From: Paratinospora sagittata
Lineage: Eukaryota > Streptophyta > Magnoliopsida > Ranunculales > Menispermaceae
Direction of reading: 5' to 3'
Length of the DNA stretch: 64,000 bases
NCBI GenBank assembly: GCA_035771175.1
Contig: CM069594.1
Span: 9,610,620 to 9,674,619, forward strand
Shown here: positions 11,805 through 24,185 of the stretch, in pieces
How positions within the stretch are numbered: the first letter of the stretch is position 1
Layout of the letters: each line of letters opens with the position of its first letter
The notes under the pieces: model-generated
What the model saw: only the letters and a program-made list of their open reading frames with translations
What the model was told of the DNA's origin: nothing
The model's database searches: none
Program-made: the position numbers and the translations under genes

Positions 11805-12097
11805 GATTTTGCGACCAATGCCATACTCGCGTCGGTCCCTCGGTACGCGCGTTGGTCATGTAAGTGCGATACGCTTGTCGGCCCTCTTCGATACATGTAT
11901 TAACCACCTTGGTACAATTTTTGTGCCTCAATGCGTGTGTCGACCCTTCAATACATACCATGTTCACATCGGTACGCTCGTCGGTCATATTAGTACGGTA
12001 CGCATATCAACCTCCTTTTCGATATACGTGTCTAACAGAGCAATGATCTTGCAACCCACATATGTGGATCTTTGCAAGAGAAAAATATAGAAAAATA

Positions 12098-12146
<49 letters not shown>

Positions 12147-12470
12147 GAAGAAGAATAAAATAAATAATGATATTAATAATAATAAGAAGATATATATTAT
12201 TATTACATGCCACATAAGGGAATTAATAATAAAATATTAATTAGTATATTAATACACTAATTAATATACTACAAATGTATATTATTATATCTATAATATA
12301 ATATTTATATCAATATTAATATCATGAGGGATCTATAAATATTACTACATTTATATTAATTAGTATATTATTTATGGTCCGTCGAAATGCGCGTCGACCC
12401 CTTGGTACGCGCATCTGTTGTTTACCACCTCGATATGTGTGTCGACCCCTCGATACGATAGGTCAATCAT
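11805..12470. repeat. degenerate 20-25 bp CG-rich repeats split by (TAA)n
   Basis: Downstream of the PBS, variants of a unit like GTCGACCCCTCGGTACGCGC recur at 11829-12040 and 12376-12470, for example TCGGTCCCTCGGTACGCGCG, CATCGGTACGCTCGTCGGTC and GTCGACCCCTCGATACG. The two blocks are separated by A/T-rich DNA with a (TAA)n array at 12102-12146. They are unusually CpG-rich for this window and encode nothing visible. Confidence 0.6.
12102..12146. repeat. (TAA)n microsatellite
   Basis: About 15 uninterrupted TAA units, flanked by more degenerate TAA and AAG repeats up to about 12190. Confidence 0.95.
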
Positions 12471-13558
12471 CAATATGGTAGGGCATCGAGTGCCTTAATA
12501 AACGCATAGTGTAATATCCTAGAAAAAAAAAACAAAGAATATATAAATAAATAATACTGAATAAAATAAGTTACATGAGAAAAGTACCTTGAGGAAGGTC
12601 CCGCGAGAAAAGAAGATTTTTTTAACACATGGCACCCTTCGCCATGTGGCACCTAGGAAAGTGATATTTTTGTGGCATGAAGGTTGTGCAATGGTAACTT
12701 GAAAATAGATACAAAGAAAATTTTCATTTTGAAGATTTGTCTGAACCTTAATTGGATATTGCGATTAGATGATTATAGTGAACTATAGATCTAGCTAAAT
12801 AATTAGGATTAAACATTTTTCAACAGAATGAACTTATGGTGATCATAGTAACAACTAGACTATTGAAAGAACTATGAGATATTATAGAAGATGAAGGATT
12901 GGGTCATAAGATTAAGCATTTTAATTATTAATTGTTGAGTTAGTGATTATTTGAGAATTACGAGGTCGAGTAATTAGTGGTTCATCACGTAGCACGTCCT
13001 TAAATATACTGTGATGAAGTATATTTTGATGATCACAAGCAAAATACTTCCGGTGCTAACGAGCCTTAATTAAGATCTCATCCCAGGACCTTAGGAAAAG
13101 CAAAAATCCAATGAACGATTCGATCAAGGAACTCAAAGGTCATATCAAACATTTAAGATCGTTTCAATCAAAAAGACCTTAACGATCATATCATGATTTC
13201 AAGATCACACCACTCGAACAATTTGATCAAGCTTCAAGTCTTCATCTTTCGATCAACGCTCAAGATATTCAACTCTAGCTCGAAGTTCTCATTGAAGATC
13301 TCATAATAAAGAGTTGGATTTAAAGATTATGAGAAAATGAAAATACACAGTATTTAAGGCACATCTTTCTCTAATCGACATTGCTTAAACATTTTTCAAA
13401 ACCATGCACAAACCACTTGCATATTTGCATGTTTTGACCATACGTTTTACAATATTTCAAATGATCTAATTTTCTATATTTAATTTAAAATTTATCGAGT
13501 TTTTATTTGCATTGTCGTATATTTAATCGTGAGTCAAAATTGTTTTTCAAGAGTCTTT

Positions 13559-14175
13559 CAGGATGCTAATGAGTTAGCAACGCTCTCTTGAACTTGACAA
13601 GTCAGGACGCTGATAGTTCATTAGGACGCTGATAATATTCAAGATTGAATTGAACTAATTCATAAGGAAACTTACTTGTATAGTAGTGGCCTCCCTTTAG
13701 TCAACCTCTGAACTTGTCAAGACGCTGACTCAACATCAACTTACTGAAAGATTTCTAAAGCTCTTCAAAGAATTTATCTTTGAGGCCGTTGATAGTTATA
13801 AGTTGAATAAACTATCCGGATGCTACCTGGATAGGAGCACCCTCAACTTTGGGAATTAACTTAATAACATTTAGGAAGTTGATTGTCCTTCTGCGCGCTT
13901 TGTATGATTGTTCAAATGTTTTTAAATATGTGGTAGGACACTTACAGTGTTGTAGTGCCCTCGTATTGTGTTTTATGTTTTAACTTGTAAAACGCTTACT
14001 CGGAAAGTTGCGTCCTCATGCACTTAATTGTTTTAAAACATAACAGGACGTTAACTGTGCATTAGCGACCTCAGGGTTAAGTTGTTTAAGTGTCAAAGAA
14101 AGTCAGGACGCTCACGTTTCAGCAGCGCCCTCACTTCATTGTTCAGCAGGACGCTTATACATAATAAGCGCCCTC
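13559..14175 (+). repeat. array of about 28-bp hairpin modules in LTR b
   Basis: Seven clear modules of the form AGGACGCT-(about 11 nt)-AGCGCCCTC lie at 13559-13587, 13818-13844, 13935-13962, 13991-14017, 14045-14072, 14105-14132 and 14148-14175, plus partial ones near 13605-13632. Each module is an imperfect inverted repeat with a short loop, for example GCTAATGAGTTAGC in the first and CGCTTAT with ATAAGCG in the last. In the third, both arms change together (CACTTACA with TTGTAGTG). Confidence 0.75.
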
Positions 14176-14900
14176 AAGGAACAAAACGACAAAGTTGATA
14201 TTATGTGTCAGGACACTAATTGTGGAATCAGGAACCGTTACTGTTCTAATAAGTACACTATATAAGTCTATTTTTTCAGAACGAATCTTTACACAGAGTC
14301 TTTTTTCAAATTTATCAGATATCTTCTCTGATGCATGAATAAAGTTCTAAAACTTTCTTTTTTCATGTAATCTGAAAAGAATCAGGATGTTAGTGAAAAT
14401 TGCAGTTGCTATTTTCATATAACATTTTAGCCATTGTGTGTAAACGTTCATATTATTTGAACTTCAAATGTCTAACGATTATGTCCTACTAAGTTTATAA
14501 ATACTAACACTTAGGACCAAACAACTCGCCGATAATTTTTATTGTGCCAACACCTTTTGAAAGTTAGTCTGTGTGAAAATATTTTTTAAATGTCTAAACT
14601 TTCAAAGTATTTCTCACTGATACCTTTACTTATTCAAAAGATTTTCATATTGAGCTTCAATTATATTCTATCTTTAAAAATCTATTTGATCTGGTATCTA
14701 CTCAAATTCTCAGCACTCATTTATACTTGATATCAATCTTGTTGAAGACAGAATTTGAGATATAGTTCATGAGAAATACGGTTGTACTTGATTTCATATC
14801 TTAAGTACTGTATTAAACTATATCAGTAGTTGTGTTAACTCTTGAATGCTGAACCAGAATTTTTCATACTTATATTCTATATCTTTTTGAAAATTGTCTG

Positions 14901-17155
14901 TGTGACGCCCCGAAAATTATTTCATCTAGCCCATAACCCAATTGCATTTTGCCCAAACTCTATGTGTTTGCCTTGATATGTTTAGTGTTTGTTTAATGTT
15001 GTATATTTGATGCTTGATAATGTATATAAATATGTGCATTATAAATTATATATGGGTCATGTTAAATTAAAGTATAATGCATGTTTTATTATTTATGCAT
15101 GGGCGCATTAAACCATGAATTGATATGGGTTAGGATTGATTGAATAAAAGGATAAATGAGAATGAAAATTTGGTGTATTAAATGGATTGGACATTTAAAA
15201 TATATGGAAGCATGAGATTGGTTAAAGTACATGTGGTTGGTTTGGGTAGTATGAGACCAACACATGTCAAGTTGGTGCATGAGAATGGACAAGTGTCTCA
15301 TGCCCCATTTCTTTTCTCCAACACATGTCAAGTTGGTGCATGAGACCAACACATGTCAAGTTGGTGCATGAGAATGGACAAGTGTCCCATGCCCCATTTC
15401 TCTTCTCCAACACATGTCAAGTTGGTGCATGAGAATGGACAAGTGTCCCATGCCCCATTTCTCTTCTCCAATACATGTCAAGTTGGTGCATGAAAATGGA
15501 CAAGTGTCCCATGCCCCATTTCTCATCTCCAACACATGTCAAGGTTGGTGCATGAGAGTGGACAAATGTCCCATGCCCTACTTCTTTTCCCCAAAGAAGT
15601 CCTAGAGGGTGAGCTGAGTGAAGAGAAAGGAAAAAAAAAGAGAAAGGAAAGAAGAAGAGAAAGAAAGAGGGAGTTGCTTTGAGGAAAGTCTCAGCAACGT
15701 TTTCATCAAAGTGCTGGATCTTCGTCTTATATGGTCATATTGAGCTCAAACTTTGTCAGTAAGTTCTTATCTTATGGGTATTCATTCTGGTCGGTGAAGA
15801 TCTTGATTGGAGTTTTTGTCTAAGAGATATAACCTCTCAAACAAAGCTAGTCGGAAAGTCTGGATTTCTCGCGCAGATTAGATCAACTATGCATTAGAGG
15901 CCTAAGTCATGTGATTTGAGTTGAATGGTGGGATTAGATGGAATTTAGGCCTATTGTCCATATGTGAGCTGATTTTGGGTTGATGTGTAATGTCTATGTG
16001 ATTGAGCATAGAAATTGATGAATGTTTCAGGATCTTGATTGGGTTGATTCGGTTTGGTGGCCATGTGTGGTTAGATACTCTCGCGAGGCTTGGTTGTGAG
16101 TAGACTTCATTTATGATTATTTCTTTTATGTCATCATATCACTTATATATATTGTATGTTGAAAGCATGAATGTGTCCTAATGTTTTGAATGATGCATTG
16201 ATTTGAAAAAACCTTATGACTTTGGTTGGGCCCATCTGTCTAGCTAATAGGGGGACTTAACCTTGTCATAGGAGGGTTTTAAAAAAGGAAATATTTGGGG
16301 ATAGGAGAACGGTACGGTGAAATAGACGTGCACTAGGAGAACGATACGGTGAAATAGACGTGCACTAGTAACCCAAATCAACATGATTGGGGATGAGAAC
16401 GGTACGGTGAAATAAGCGTGTACTAGTAACCCCAATGCATGTGGAATGTGGATCCAAATTGATAAGCTTTTACTTGCATCGAACTTATTATAAATGCTTG
16501 ATATCTATATGTTACGAGCTTTTAATCATGCTACACATTGACATGCATACATGATATTTATTGATGAGTATTGATAGCATATTTGAATTCTATTCACTGG
16601 GCACCGTTGGCTCACCCTCATTTTCCTCTTTCAGGTCATTCTGTCCTGAATAAGGGCAAAGGAGTAGTCATATCTTGAGGGCCTTGTCGGCGAGAGAATC
16701 CAAGGCCTCGATGTGAGTTGAGAGGCATTTTGATTGAACTGTGTCTTAAATTATGATGTATTATATTTTGGACTATGTAGTTATAACACTTACCACATTG
16801 TAGTATGGGTGAGTTGGGACTTGTTAGATAGACCATGTGGACATATGACGGTTTGTTTGTACCTTTAGTTTTAGACTTTATGTATATGTCAATCTTGATG
16901 GACTGTAGGGATTATGACGATTTTATTTATGATTCATTTTTATGGAGTATCTCTTGTCTTGGATGATTAATATGGTTGGTAGTTTTGTTTAGTACCTGTT
17001 TATATTATGTCGTTGTTTGGGATAAGGCTCTTAGGGTCTCAACCACCTCATGAGGGTTGAGAAGTGGTTGGAAATGCCTACTCCGGGCATCCCGCCCCGG
17101 CATTCTGCACGCCATTCCTAGCGGGGTTGGTGGTTCGGGGTGCGGGGTCGCCACA
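14901..17155 (+). mobile_element. solo gypsy LTR 1, target duplication GTCTG
   Basis: Runs TGTGACGCCCCGAAAATT to GGGGTCGCCACA and is flanked on both sides by GTCTG (14896-14900 and 17156-17160). Length is 2255 bp. It contains CACTGGGCACCGTTGGCTCACC at about 16599, a feature of Tekay-like plant LTRs. A 61-bp tandem repeat lies at 15252-15590. Perfect termini with a perfect 5-bp duplication and no internal region show a solo LTR formed by recombination between the two LTRs of one insertion. Confidence 0.92.
15252..15590. repeat. 61-bp tandem repeat inside solo LTR 1
   Basis: About five units, each containing ACACATGTCAAGTTGGTGCA, GAATGGACAAGTGTCCCATG and CCCCATTTCT. One partial unit (about 28 bp) is inserted near 15340. 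The related LTR at 17912-20862 has only about one unit, at 20440-20505. The array therefore expanded in this copy or contracted in the other. Confidence 0.85.
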
Positions 17156-17911
17156 GTCTGTGTCTTTGATTTACACTAGTCCTTCATTTTTTACGTCATT
17201 GTTTCATTGGTATGATATTATTTTCGAAGAAGCACTAATTTTTATATCACATCATTCATGCTTTTCGAAACTGCACTTGAGCAATACCGAACATTGAAAG
17301 GTATAAGACTATATGTATATTTCCTCTTAGCATTACGTATTCATATTTCATATCTTTGTAATGTTATGTACTGAGCTTAATTGTAAAGTGGTATACTCAG
17401 TTAAAACCTACATTATTTTGTTGTAATGCTGGTGTGTTTCTAGATTGAAACAACTAAGACAAGTGAATGTAGTTCACTTAATGATTACAGGATTGAAATC
17501 ATGCTAAGGCCTCTGAACCTGTAAAAGAGAAAAAAGTTCATCCTCACTTGTAAGTAGGAAACCGGTTCATCCTAATCCCGTAAAAGGATAGGTTTTCTCT
17601 TAACCTATAAAAGAGAAATGGTTCTTTCTTATCCCGTAAAAGGAACATGAGTTTTTTTTCATCCCGGCAAAAGGAACTACGATTCATCATTAGCTCATGA
17701 AAGGATACGTTTGTCTTTAACCTGTAATAGGGCAGTTGTAACAGTTTGGTTCTCACCTGAAAGAAAATCAATTAGAGGATTGAGAAAATCCTAACCGAGG
17801 GAGATTAGGTAGTGGACGTAGGCTTAACCGAGCCACTATAAATCTTTGGTGTCTAATACATTCATGTATATCACTAAGTTATTGGAAGAGAAATTTATAA
17901 TTGACCATCAC

Positions 17912-20862
17912 TGTGGCGGCCCCACACCTCGGACCACCAACCCCGCAGGGAATGGCATGTGGAATGCCGGGGCGGGACGCCCAGAGTAGGCATCTCTGAC
18001 CACTTCTCAACTCCCGTGAGGTGGTTGAGACCCTACGGGCCTTATCTTAAACAACGACATAATATCAAAAGGTACTAAACAAAACTACCCACCGTATTAA
18101 TCATTAAAGACAAGAGATAATCCATAAAAAAAAACCATAAATAAAATCATATTCCCTACAGTCCATTAAAATTGACATACACATAAAGTCCAAAATTGTG
18201 GGTACAAATAAAAACTGTCATATGCCCACATGATCTATCCAACAAGTCTCAACTCACCCATACTACAATGTGGTAAGTATTAAAATTACATAATCTAAAA
18301 TATAATACTTCATAATTTAAAACATAGTTCAATCAAAATGCCTCTCAACTCACATCGAGGCTTTGGATTTTCTCGCAGGCAAGGCCCTCAAGATATAACT
18401 ACTCCTTTGCCCTTATTCGGGACATAAGGACCTGAAAGAGAAAAATGAGGGTGAGCCAACGGTGCCCAGTGAATAGAATTCAAATATGCTATCAATACTC
18501 ATCAATAAATATCATGTATGCATGTCAATGTGTATCATGATTAAAAGCTCATAACATATAGATATCAAGCATTTATAATAAGTTCGATGCAAGTAAAAAC
18601 TTATCAATTTGGATCCACATTCCACATGCATTGGGTTACTAGTGCACGTCTATTTCACCGTACCGTTGATCCCAATCATGTTTATTTTGGGTTACTAGTG
18701 CACGTCTATTTCACCGTACCGTTGACCCCAATCACTTCCTTTCCTAAAACCCTCCTATGACAAGGTTAAGTCCCCCTATTAGCCAGATAGATGGGCCCAA
18801 CCAAAGTCATAAGGTTTTCTCAAATCAATGCATCATTCAAAACATTAGAACACATTCATGCTTTCAACATACAATATATAAGTGATATGATGACATAAAA
18901 TATATAATCATAAATGAAGTCTACTCACAACCAAGCCTCGCGAGAGTACTTAACCACACACGATTACCAAACCGAATCAACCCAAATCAAGATACTGAAA
19001 CATTCATCAATATCCTACCATACATCAATTTCTATGCTCAATCACATAGACATTACACATCAACCCTAAATCAGCCCACATATAGACAATAGGCCTAAAT
19101 CCCATCTAATCCCATCATTCAACTCAAATCACATGACTTAGGCCTCTAATGCATAGTTTTCATACATAAACCATTCTATTAATCAAAAATACTGATTTTC
19201 AATTCCTTAGGCATAAACATGCCCAAATTGGGTCACTTGATCACAAGTAGGCCTAACTCATGATATGGTCACAACCACCAAATCAGTAGCATAATACCCT
19301 AATCATGCTTAATTTAACATAAGTTGCATCAATTCAATGATTCTTGGCCAAAAGCATCAAAAGCCCTAAAATATGAAATTTTTCGTACTTAGGCCATATT
19401 GCTGATTTACACTAGGTTACCATGTTCAGCCATGTATATCACTGATTTTGCATCATGGGTTCATCAACAATGGCAACTAGGTCAACATAGTTGACATGCA
19501 AGCTATTTGGAAAGGTCTAAGTTCATATTCTAAATTTAGGTCTAATACAAGCAACCCTACCAATTCTTCATTTATTATTCGGTTCAGATGTATCAATATA
19601 CTAACAGAAATATGTAATCACAAAATCAACCATACTGATTTAAATATGTGAAGAAACAAACCTTCTGTCCAAATATCAGCCCAATCCAACGGTGGACCTA
19701 AAAGATATGTATCTTTGATGAACAAGTCTCTAGTCAGACAATTTCTCCTTTCCTGCTACAAATACTCAAACTCAGATGAATATATCACACAAAATACTAA
19801 ACTTAAAAACATCTACACCGTTCATAATATACACATATCCGTTATAAACTACATACCCAAATTTTATTTCCATCCAACGGTTGATTTAGGAGATCTACAA
19901 GTTTGAGCAAAATGCCACGAGAAATCTAGAATCTCCGACTAGCTTTGTTTGAGAGTTAGATCTCTCAGACCAAACCTTAAATCAAGATCTTCACCGTTAC
20001 GAATGCCGAACTATCTGTTTTACACTAAATAACCGAATTTTATATCCATCCAACGGTAGAGTAAGGAGATCTAGAAGTTTGAGCGGAACGGCGCGAGAAA
20101 TCCAGACTTTCCGACCAGCTTTGTTTGAGAGGTTAGATCTCTTAGAAGAAACCTCTGATCAAGATCTCCACCGTCAGAATGAATAACCATAAGCTACAAA
20201 CTTGCTGAAAAACTTTGAGCTCAATCTGACCATATATTCGAAAAATCCACCTCTTTGATGAAAATGTCGCAGGGATCTTCTTCCTGCAACTCTCTCCTTC
20301 TTTCTCTTCTTCTTTCCTTTCTCTCCACTCACTTCTTTCTAGCACTTCCTTGATTCCCTCCTCCACTCACCTCACTTTCTAGCACATTCTTGGATTCTCT
20401 CCTCCACTCACCTCATTTTCTAGCACATTCTTGGATTCTAGAAGTGGGCATGAGACACTTGTCCACTTTCATGCACCAACCTTCACATGTGTTGGTCTCA
20501 TACTACCCATACCAACCACATGTACTTTAACCAATCTCATGCTTCCATGTATTTTAAATGTTCAATCCATTTAATACACCAAATTTTCATTCTCATTTAT
20601 CCTTTTATTCAATCAATCCTAACCCATATCAATTCATGGTTTAATCGGCCCATGCATAAATAATAACATATGCATTATACTTTAATTTAACATGACCCAT
20701 ATACAATTTATGATACACATATTTATATACATTATCAAGCATCAACTATACAAACATTAAACAACCATCAAACAAACACCAAACAAATCAAGGCAACACA
20801 TAGAGTTTGGGCAAAATGCAATTGGGTTATGGGCTAGATAAAATAATTTTCAGGGCGTCACA
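17912..20862 (-). mobile_element. solo gypsy LTR 2, target duplication ATCAC
   Basis: Same family as solo LTR 1 but inverted: on the plus strand it runs TGTGGCGGCCCCACACC to TTTTCAGGGCGTCACA. Perfect ATCAC duplications lie at 17907-17911 and 20863-20867. Length is 2951 bp, longer than LTR 1 because of sequence at about 19160-20090 that LTR 1 lacks. That part includes a partial duplication: GACTAGCTTTGTTTGAGAG near 19938 and GACCAGCTTTGTTTGAGAGG near 20115. Both insertions hit LTR b independently. Confidence 0.92.
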
Positions 20863-21177
20863 ATCACACCCAATTCACCCCTCTTGGGTGGACCAACAAC
20901 ACTGTCACTAGTTAACATTGAATCTCATGAGATATCTCAGTTGCTGGTTATTGTATCGGTGCCTCGAATCACAGGTTGCGAGTGAATGGTGTCTGGCCTG
21001 TGATGCCGTGTTACCACGTTTCATTCATATCATTGCTTGATTGTATTATTGTGGCATAATTGTCTGATGATTGTTGTTCTGTACTTATTATTATGCATGT
21101 ATGCTTCGTCTATCCTGCTTGACCTCACTAAGCTGTTGAGCTCACCCCGTTGATATTTTTTTCCAAAATCTTAGACA

Positions 21178-21549
21178 CGCATAAGTACAAATATGTTATC
21201 AGAAGGTAATGGTTATATCGTGATGAAATTGCCCGAAACAATCCAAGCCCCTCGTCCTAGCAGGATCTCCTACCAAAATTTGCATCTCTTGAAACGCAAC
21301 AACTCGCACTGCCTTACACCACCATCTGTCAGGCAAATGTCAGAACCTTCTGCGGAGGAATCCGATTCCATTTGCTCTCCATTGTTTGATGATGTCGAGG
21401 ATTCCACAGGGCAGAGTATAATTTAGGGGCTTTACTAGCAATACCCTGATCTAATGGAAGATGACTAAGGCAATGAATCCCACGAAGACAACAATCATGA
21501 CTACATGGACTGAAATTTCGAGGGCGAAATTATTTTAAGGGGGGTAGAG
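21178..21549 (+). mobile_element. 3' internal end and polypurine tract of element A
   Basis: The sequence TTTCGAGGGCGAAATTATTT then TAAGGGGGGTAGAG (to 21549) is the polypurine tract and preceding coding-like end typical of Tekay/Del-like gypsy elements. It directly precedes a TGTAATACCC LTR start. An open frame at 21193-21426 (ending near DDVEDSTGQSII) lies upstream; its product is not recognisable and it lacks chromodomain motifs. Since the 3' LTR matches the LTR at 3693, this is the far end of element A, separated from the integrase by nested insertions. Confidence 0.75.
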
Positions 21550-24185
21550 TGTAATACCCCTGGTTTACACAAAATAAAAAAATAAAAGATGGGCAGTACC
21601 CGAATGTTCGGGTCAAAGATCGACTGTCACAACCCACTATCACGGAAACCTCCGAGTATACCCGGAGTCCCGTCAGCCTAAAACACATATACGAATCCCC
21701 AAAATTCAAATACAGTACAATCCTAAAAACATCCATCTAACATAATCATAAATGAAATAAAATATTACATCTCTAAGTTACCAAATATAAAATTTCAAAG
21801 TTTACAAAAATACTTCAAACCGAACACATCCCAGCTATGTGTTAATTATACATATACTAGGTGTTATCATGTACATAATTATCAAATTACAAAATTAAAT
21901 GTACAACACCTACATGAAACAAAAACAAGGGACGTTCCGCAATCAAGCCTTCCCTTTCCTTTTTCTATCAGATCCTGAGAGAAGAAGGTGAGGCGTGAGC
22001 TACAACCAGCTCAGTGAATGTCATTTACAAGTGGCATATACGTGCCTTTAATAAAAACATGATAAGACCATAAATCATTGAAATATCATGATGACGAAAT
22101 AGATTACATACATGCTAACATCATGCATGGGGTCGTGCAGCGCGTAGGATTAGTTTAAACTACACAAGCCATAAAACCCTCTGCAGGGTACATAACTGGG
22201 ATCGCCGCTAGACTTACAAGAATGTCCAAGAAGGGAATTCCAACTAGGAGCCTCAACCCGAATTGTCATCCCAATGAATTATGTTCAAATATATTTCATG
22301 GAAAACATTAAAACATGCATACCATAATACATAAGCATTTAAAACATTTCTATAATACAATGCCACATATAAATAATCCAAAAGTAAAGGAACACTCACA
22401 CTTGATTGGCTAGGCCTAGCCAATCCAGATCCAACCACAAGCACTAGAATGTCTACTAATCACCCCAATGCACTTCAACTACAACTTGGCTTGTTTGGGT
22501 CACTTAGATAAATCAAGACCCTTGCATTAAACATGGTTTATGCAAAAACTGAAAATCAGTCCAAAGCATGCAAAACAACCATGTTCAACCCAATTCCATA
22601 GCCAATTACTAATTCTAGAATGGTTAACCCATGAGTCAATCCATATTGCCCAATTTAACCATTTAACGTCTAATTAAGTCATACTTAACCCAAATTGAAT
22701 GTAATAGGTTGATCCCATGATCCAATCATCATAGTCCATGTCATTCAATCATAAATAGGGTTAATTTAACTAATCCTAAGTCAATTTCACCGATTGACAA
22801 CATTTTGGTCAAAATCCTCAAATTTGGACAAATTCCCAAATCATGGCAAATTTCCTCAAATCCAAGACATAAGGAAAACTTACACTAGGTCACCATAATC
22901 AACCCACTGATTTACTGATCTAACAACATGGTTTCATTCACAATGCAATTTAGAACAATATAGTTAACATGCATGACTTTTGAAAAAGCCTAAGGCCATG
23001 AACCAAACAATGACCATTTACACTAAACCATATGATTTCACCATTAAAATCTCAAGCTAAATACATGAATCAGTCCCTAATACTAATCAGTCCATCATAG
23101 ATGGCATGCAAAGCTTAAGTCAAAGTCTAGGTCAATGAACCAAGACTAGGTCATTTGTACTAAACCCTACCAATTTCTTGTTAGAAATTAGGGTTTTTGC
23201 CTTTAGAGGGTTCCCAACACACTCTAAACACACATATCAAACATGCAAAGCATTTGGACAACATTTGATTTCCACCACCCCTTCAAATCTGGGTTTCATA
23301 CAATGCATGCATCAAAACAACACTAGTATGCATGAACCAAAGAGATTAAAGAAAGAACAATGAGGAAAAACATGCAAACCTTAGGGATTTTGAGCAAAAT
23401 CCACCAATCCTAGGTTTCCTCTCCAGCTCCTTTCTCTCTTTTCTGGCTGAGAAATGAGCAAATGAGCCTAAAATTACATTTTGGTTGCTTAAATAGACAA
23501 GCTTGGGCCCACAACTAAAAGTTGCCAAAAACTATCAATAATCAGTTTTCCTGTTGCAATACTAGCACTTAGATAGTCAATTTCTTGCCAAATACTCACC
23601 AAATTTAACATCTTAACCGTTAAGAAGTTGCATGAGTCAGTTACCAACATTCTGGTAAACTTTCAACTCATTCCAACGATGGAATTGCGAGATCCAATCG
23701 TTTGATCAAAACTTCATAAGAAAATCTACAAATCCGTGAAACAGTGTTTGGAGTCTTATAACTCATAGTAAGTAACTCCGATCAAGATCTTCACCGTCAG
23801 AATGAAGATCTATCAAAGAAGAATGAGCTGACAAAATTTTAGCTCAATCAGAGTACGAATCTAGGAGATCAAACCATTGATTTAATTTGTGATAGAAATT
23901 TCTTCCTCCCTGGAGCGAGCTCCACTGGATCCAAAACACCATTTTTGACATGTTTCGACGTCAAACGGGTCTCCGATGGTTCCGAAACTTCATGCGCACT
24001 CTCTATGACCTAAAATCATGCAAAGACACTCGAACCTACCTGCGTCGAGCATCAAAATATATATACACATATGTATACGAATACGTATACGGGTACACTA
24101 TGGGTCAAAATAACGTCACCTAAAGGCACGGGTGCTACATCGACGTTCGGGCAAAAAGTCGAAACGCTCGGGCACCCCCTTTTTA
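21550..24185 (+). mobile_element. 3' LTR of element A, truncated and split
   Basis: Positions 21550-21624 and 24145-24185 together match the first roughly 110 bp of the 5' LTR at 3693: TGTAATACCC, TGGGCAGTACCCGAA, GGGCAAAAAG and CGGGCACCCC. A solo LTR occupies the space between. After 24185 the remaining roughly 1.2 kb of LTR is missing and unrelated DNA follows, so the 3' LTR was cut off by deletion or another rearrangement. Confidence 0.8.
21625..24139 (-). mobile_element. solo gypsy LTR 3, target duplication TCGAC
   Basis: Plus-strand ends are TGTCACAACCCACTATCACG and GGCACGGGTGCTACA, so on its own strand the LTR starts TGTAGCACCC and ends GTTGTGACA. Perfect TCGAC duplications are at 21620-21624 and 24140-24144. 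Length is 2515 bp. An AGCTCAGTGAATG box near 22008 resembles the conserved box of the other gypsy LTRs here. It is inserted in the 3' LTR of element A. Confidence 0.93.

Larger units (their letters stand above)
13012..20898 (+). mobile_element. SIRE-type LTR (copy b), split by two solo LTRs
   Basis: Its own sequence is 13012-14895, 17161-17906 and 20868-20898. The start TGATGAAGTATATTTTGATGATCACAAG-like region matches the distal end of the other SIRE-type LTRs. The middle has the hairpin modules at 13559-14175. The 17520-17830 block has repeated 'CCCGTAAAAGGA' phrases also found at 60670-60840. The end is AATTCACCCCTCTTGG then CCAACA. Flanks TACTG (before) and CACTG (after) form an imperfect target duplication. 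No internal coding region belongs to it, so it was a solo LTR. Confidence 0.65.
12509..21177 (+). mobile_element. possible composite LTR (X) hosting LTR b
   Basis: The left edge reads GTGTAATATCCTAG, a common plant gypsy LTR start. The right part (20905-21177) has GAGCTCACCCCGTTGATAT and ends TTAGACA. The hexamer CGCATA lies at 12503-12508 and again at 21178-21183, which could be a target-site duplication. If so, this LTR is about 0.8 kb of its own sequence (12509-13011 plus 20899-21177) and was later hit by LTR b. The one-base offset from a TG start makes this tentative. Confidence 0.35.

Noticed and set aside
11985..12215. Open frames of almost pure Leu or Ile on the minus strand
   Set aside because: They are translations of the (TAA)n microsatellite and its flanks, not genes.
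15252..15590. CRISPR-like array
   Set aside because: The units are directly adjacent near-identical repeats without unique spacers, in plant nuclear DNA.
15414..15605. Small repetitive protein
   Set aside because: It is a translation of the 61-bp tandem repeat in a non-coding LTR.
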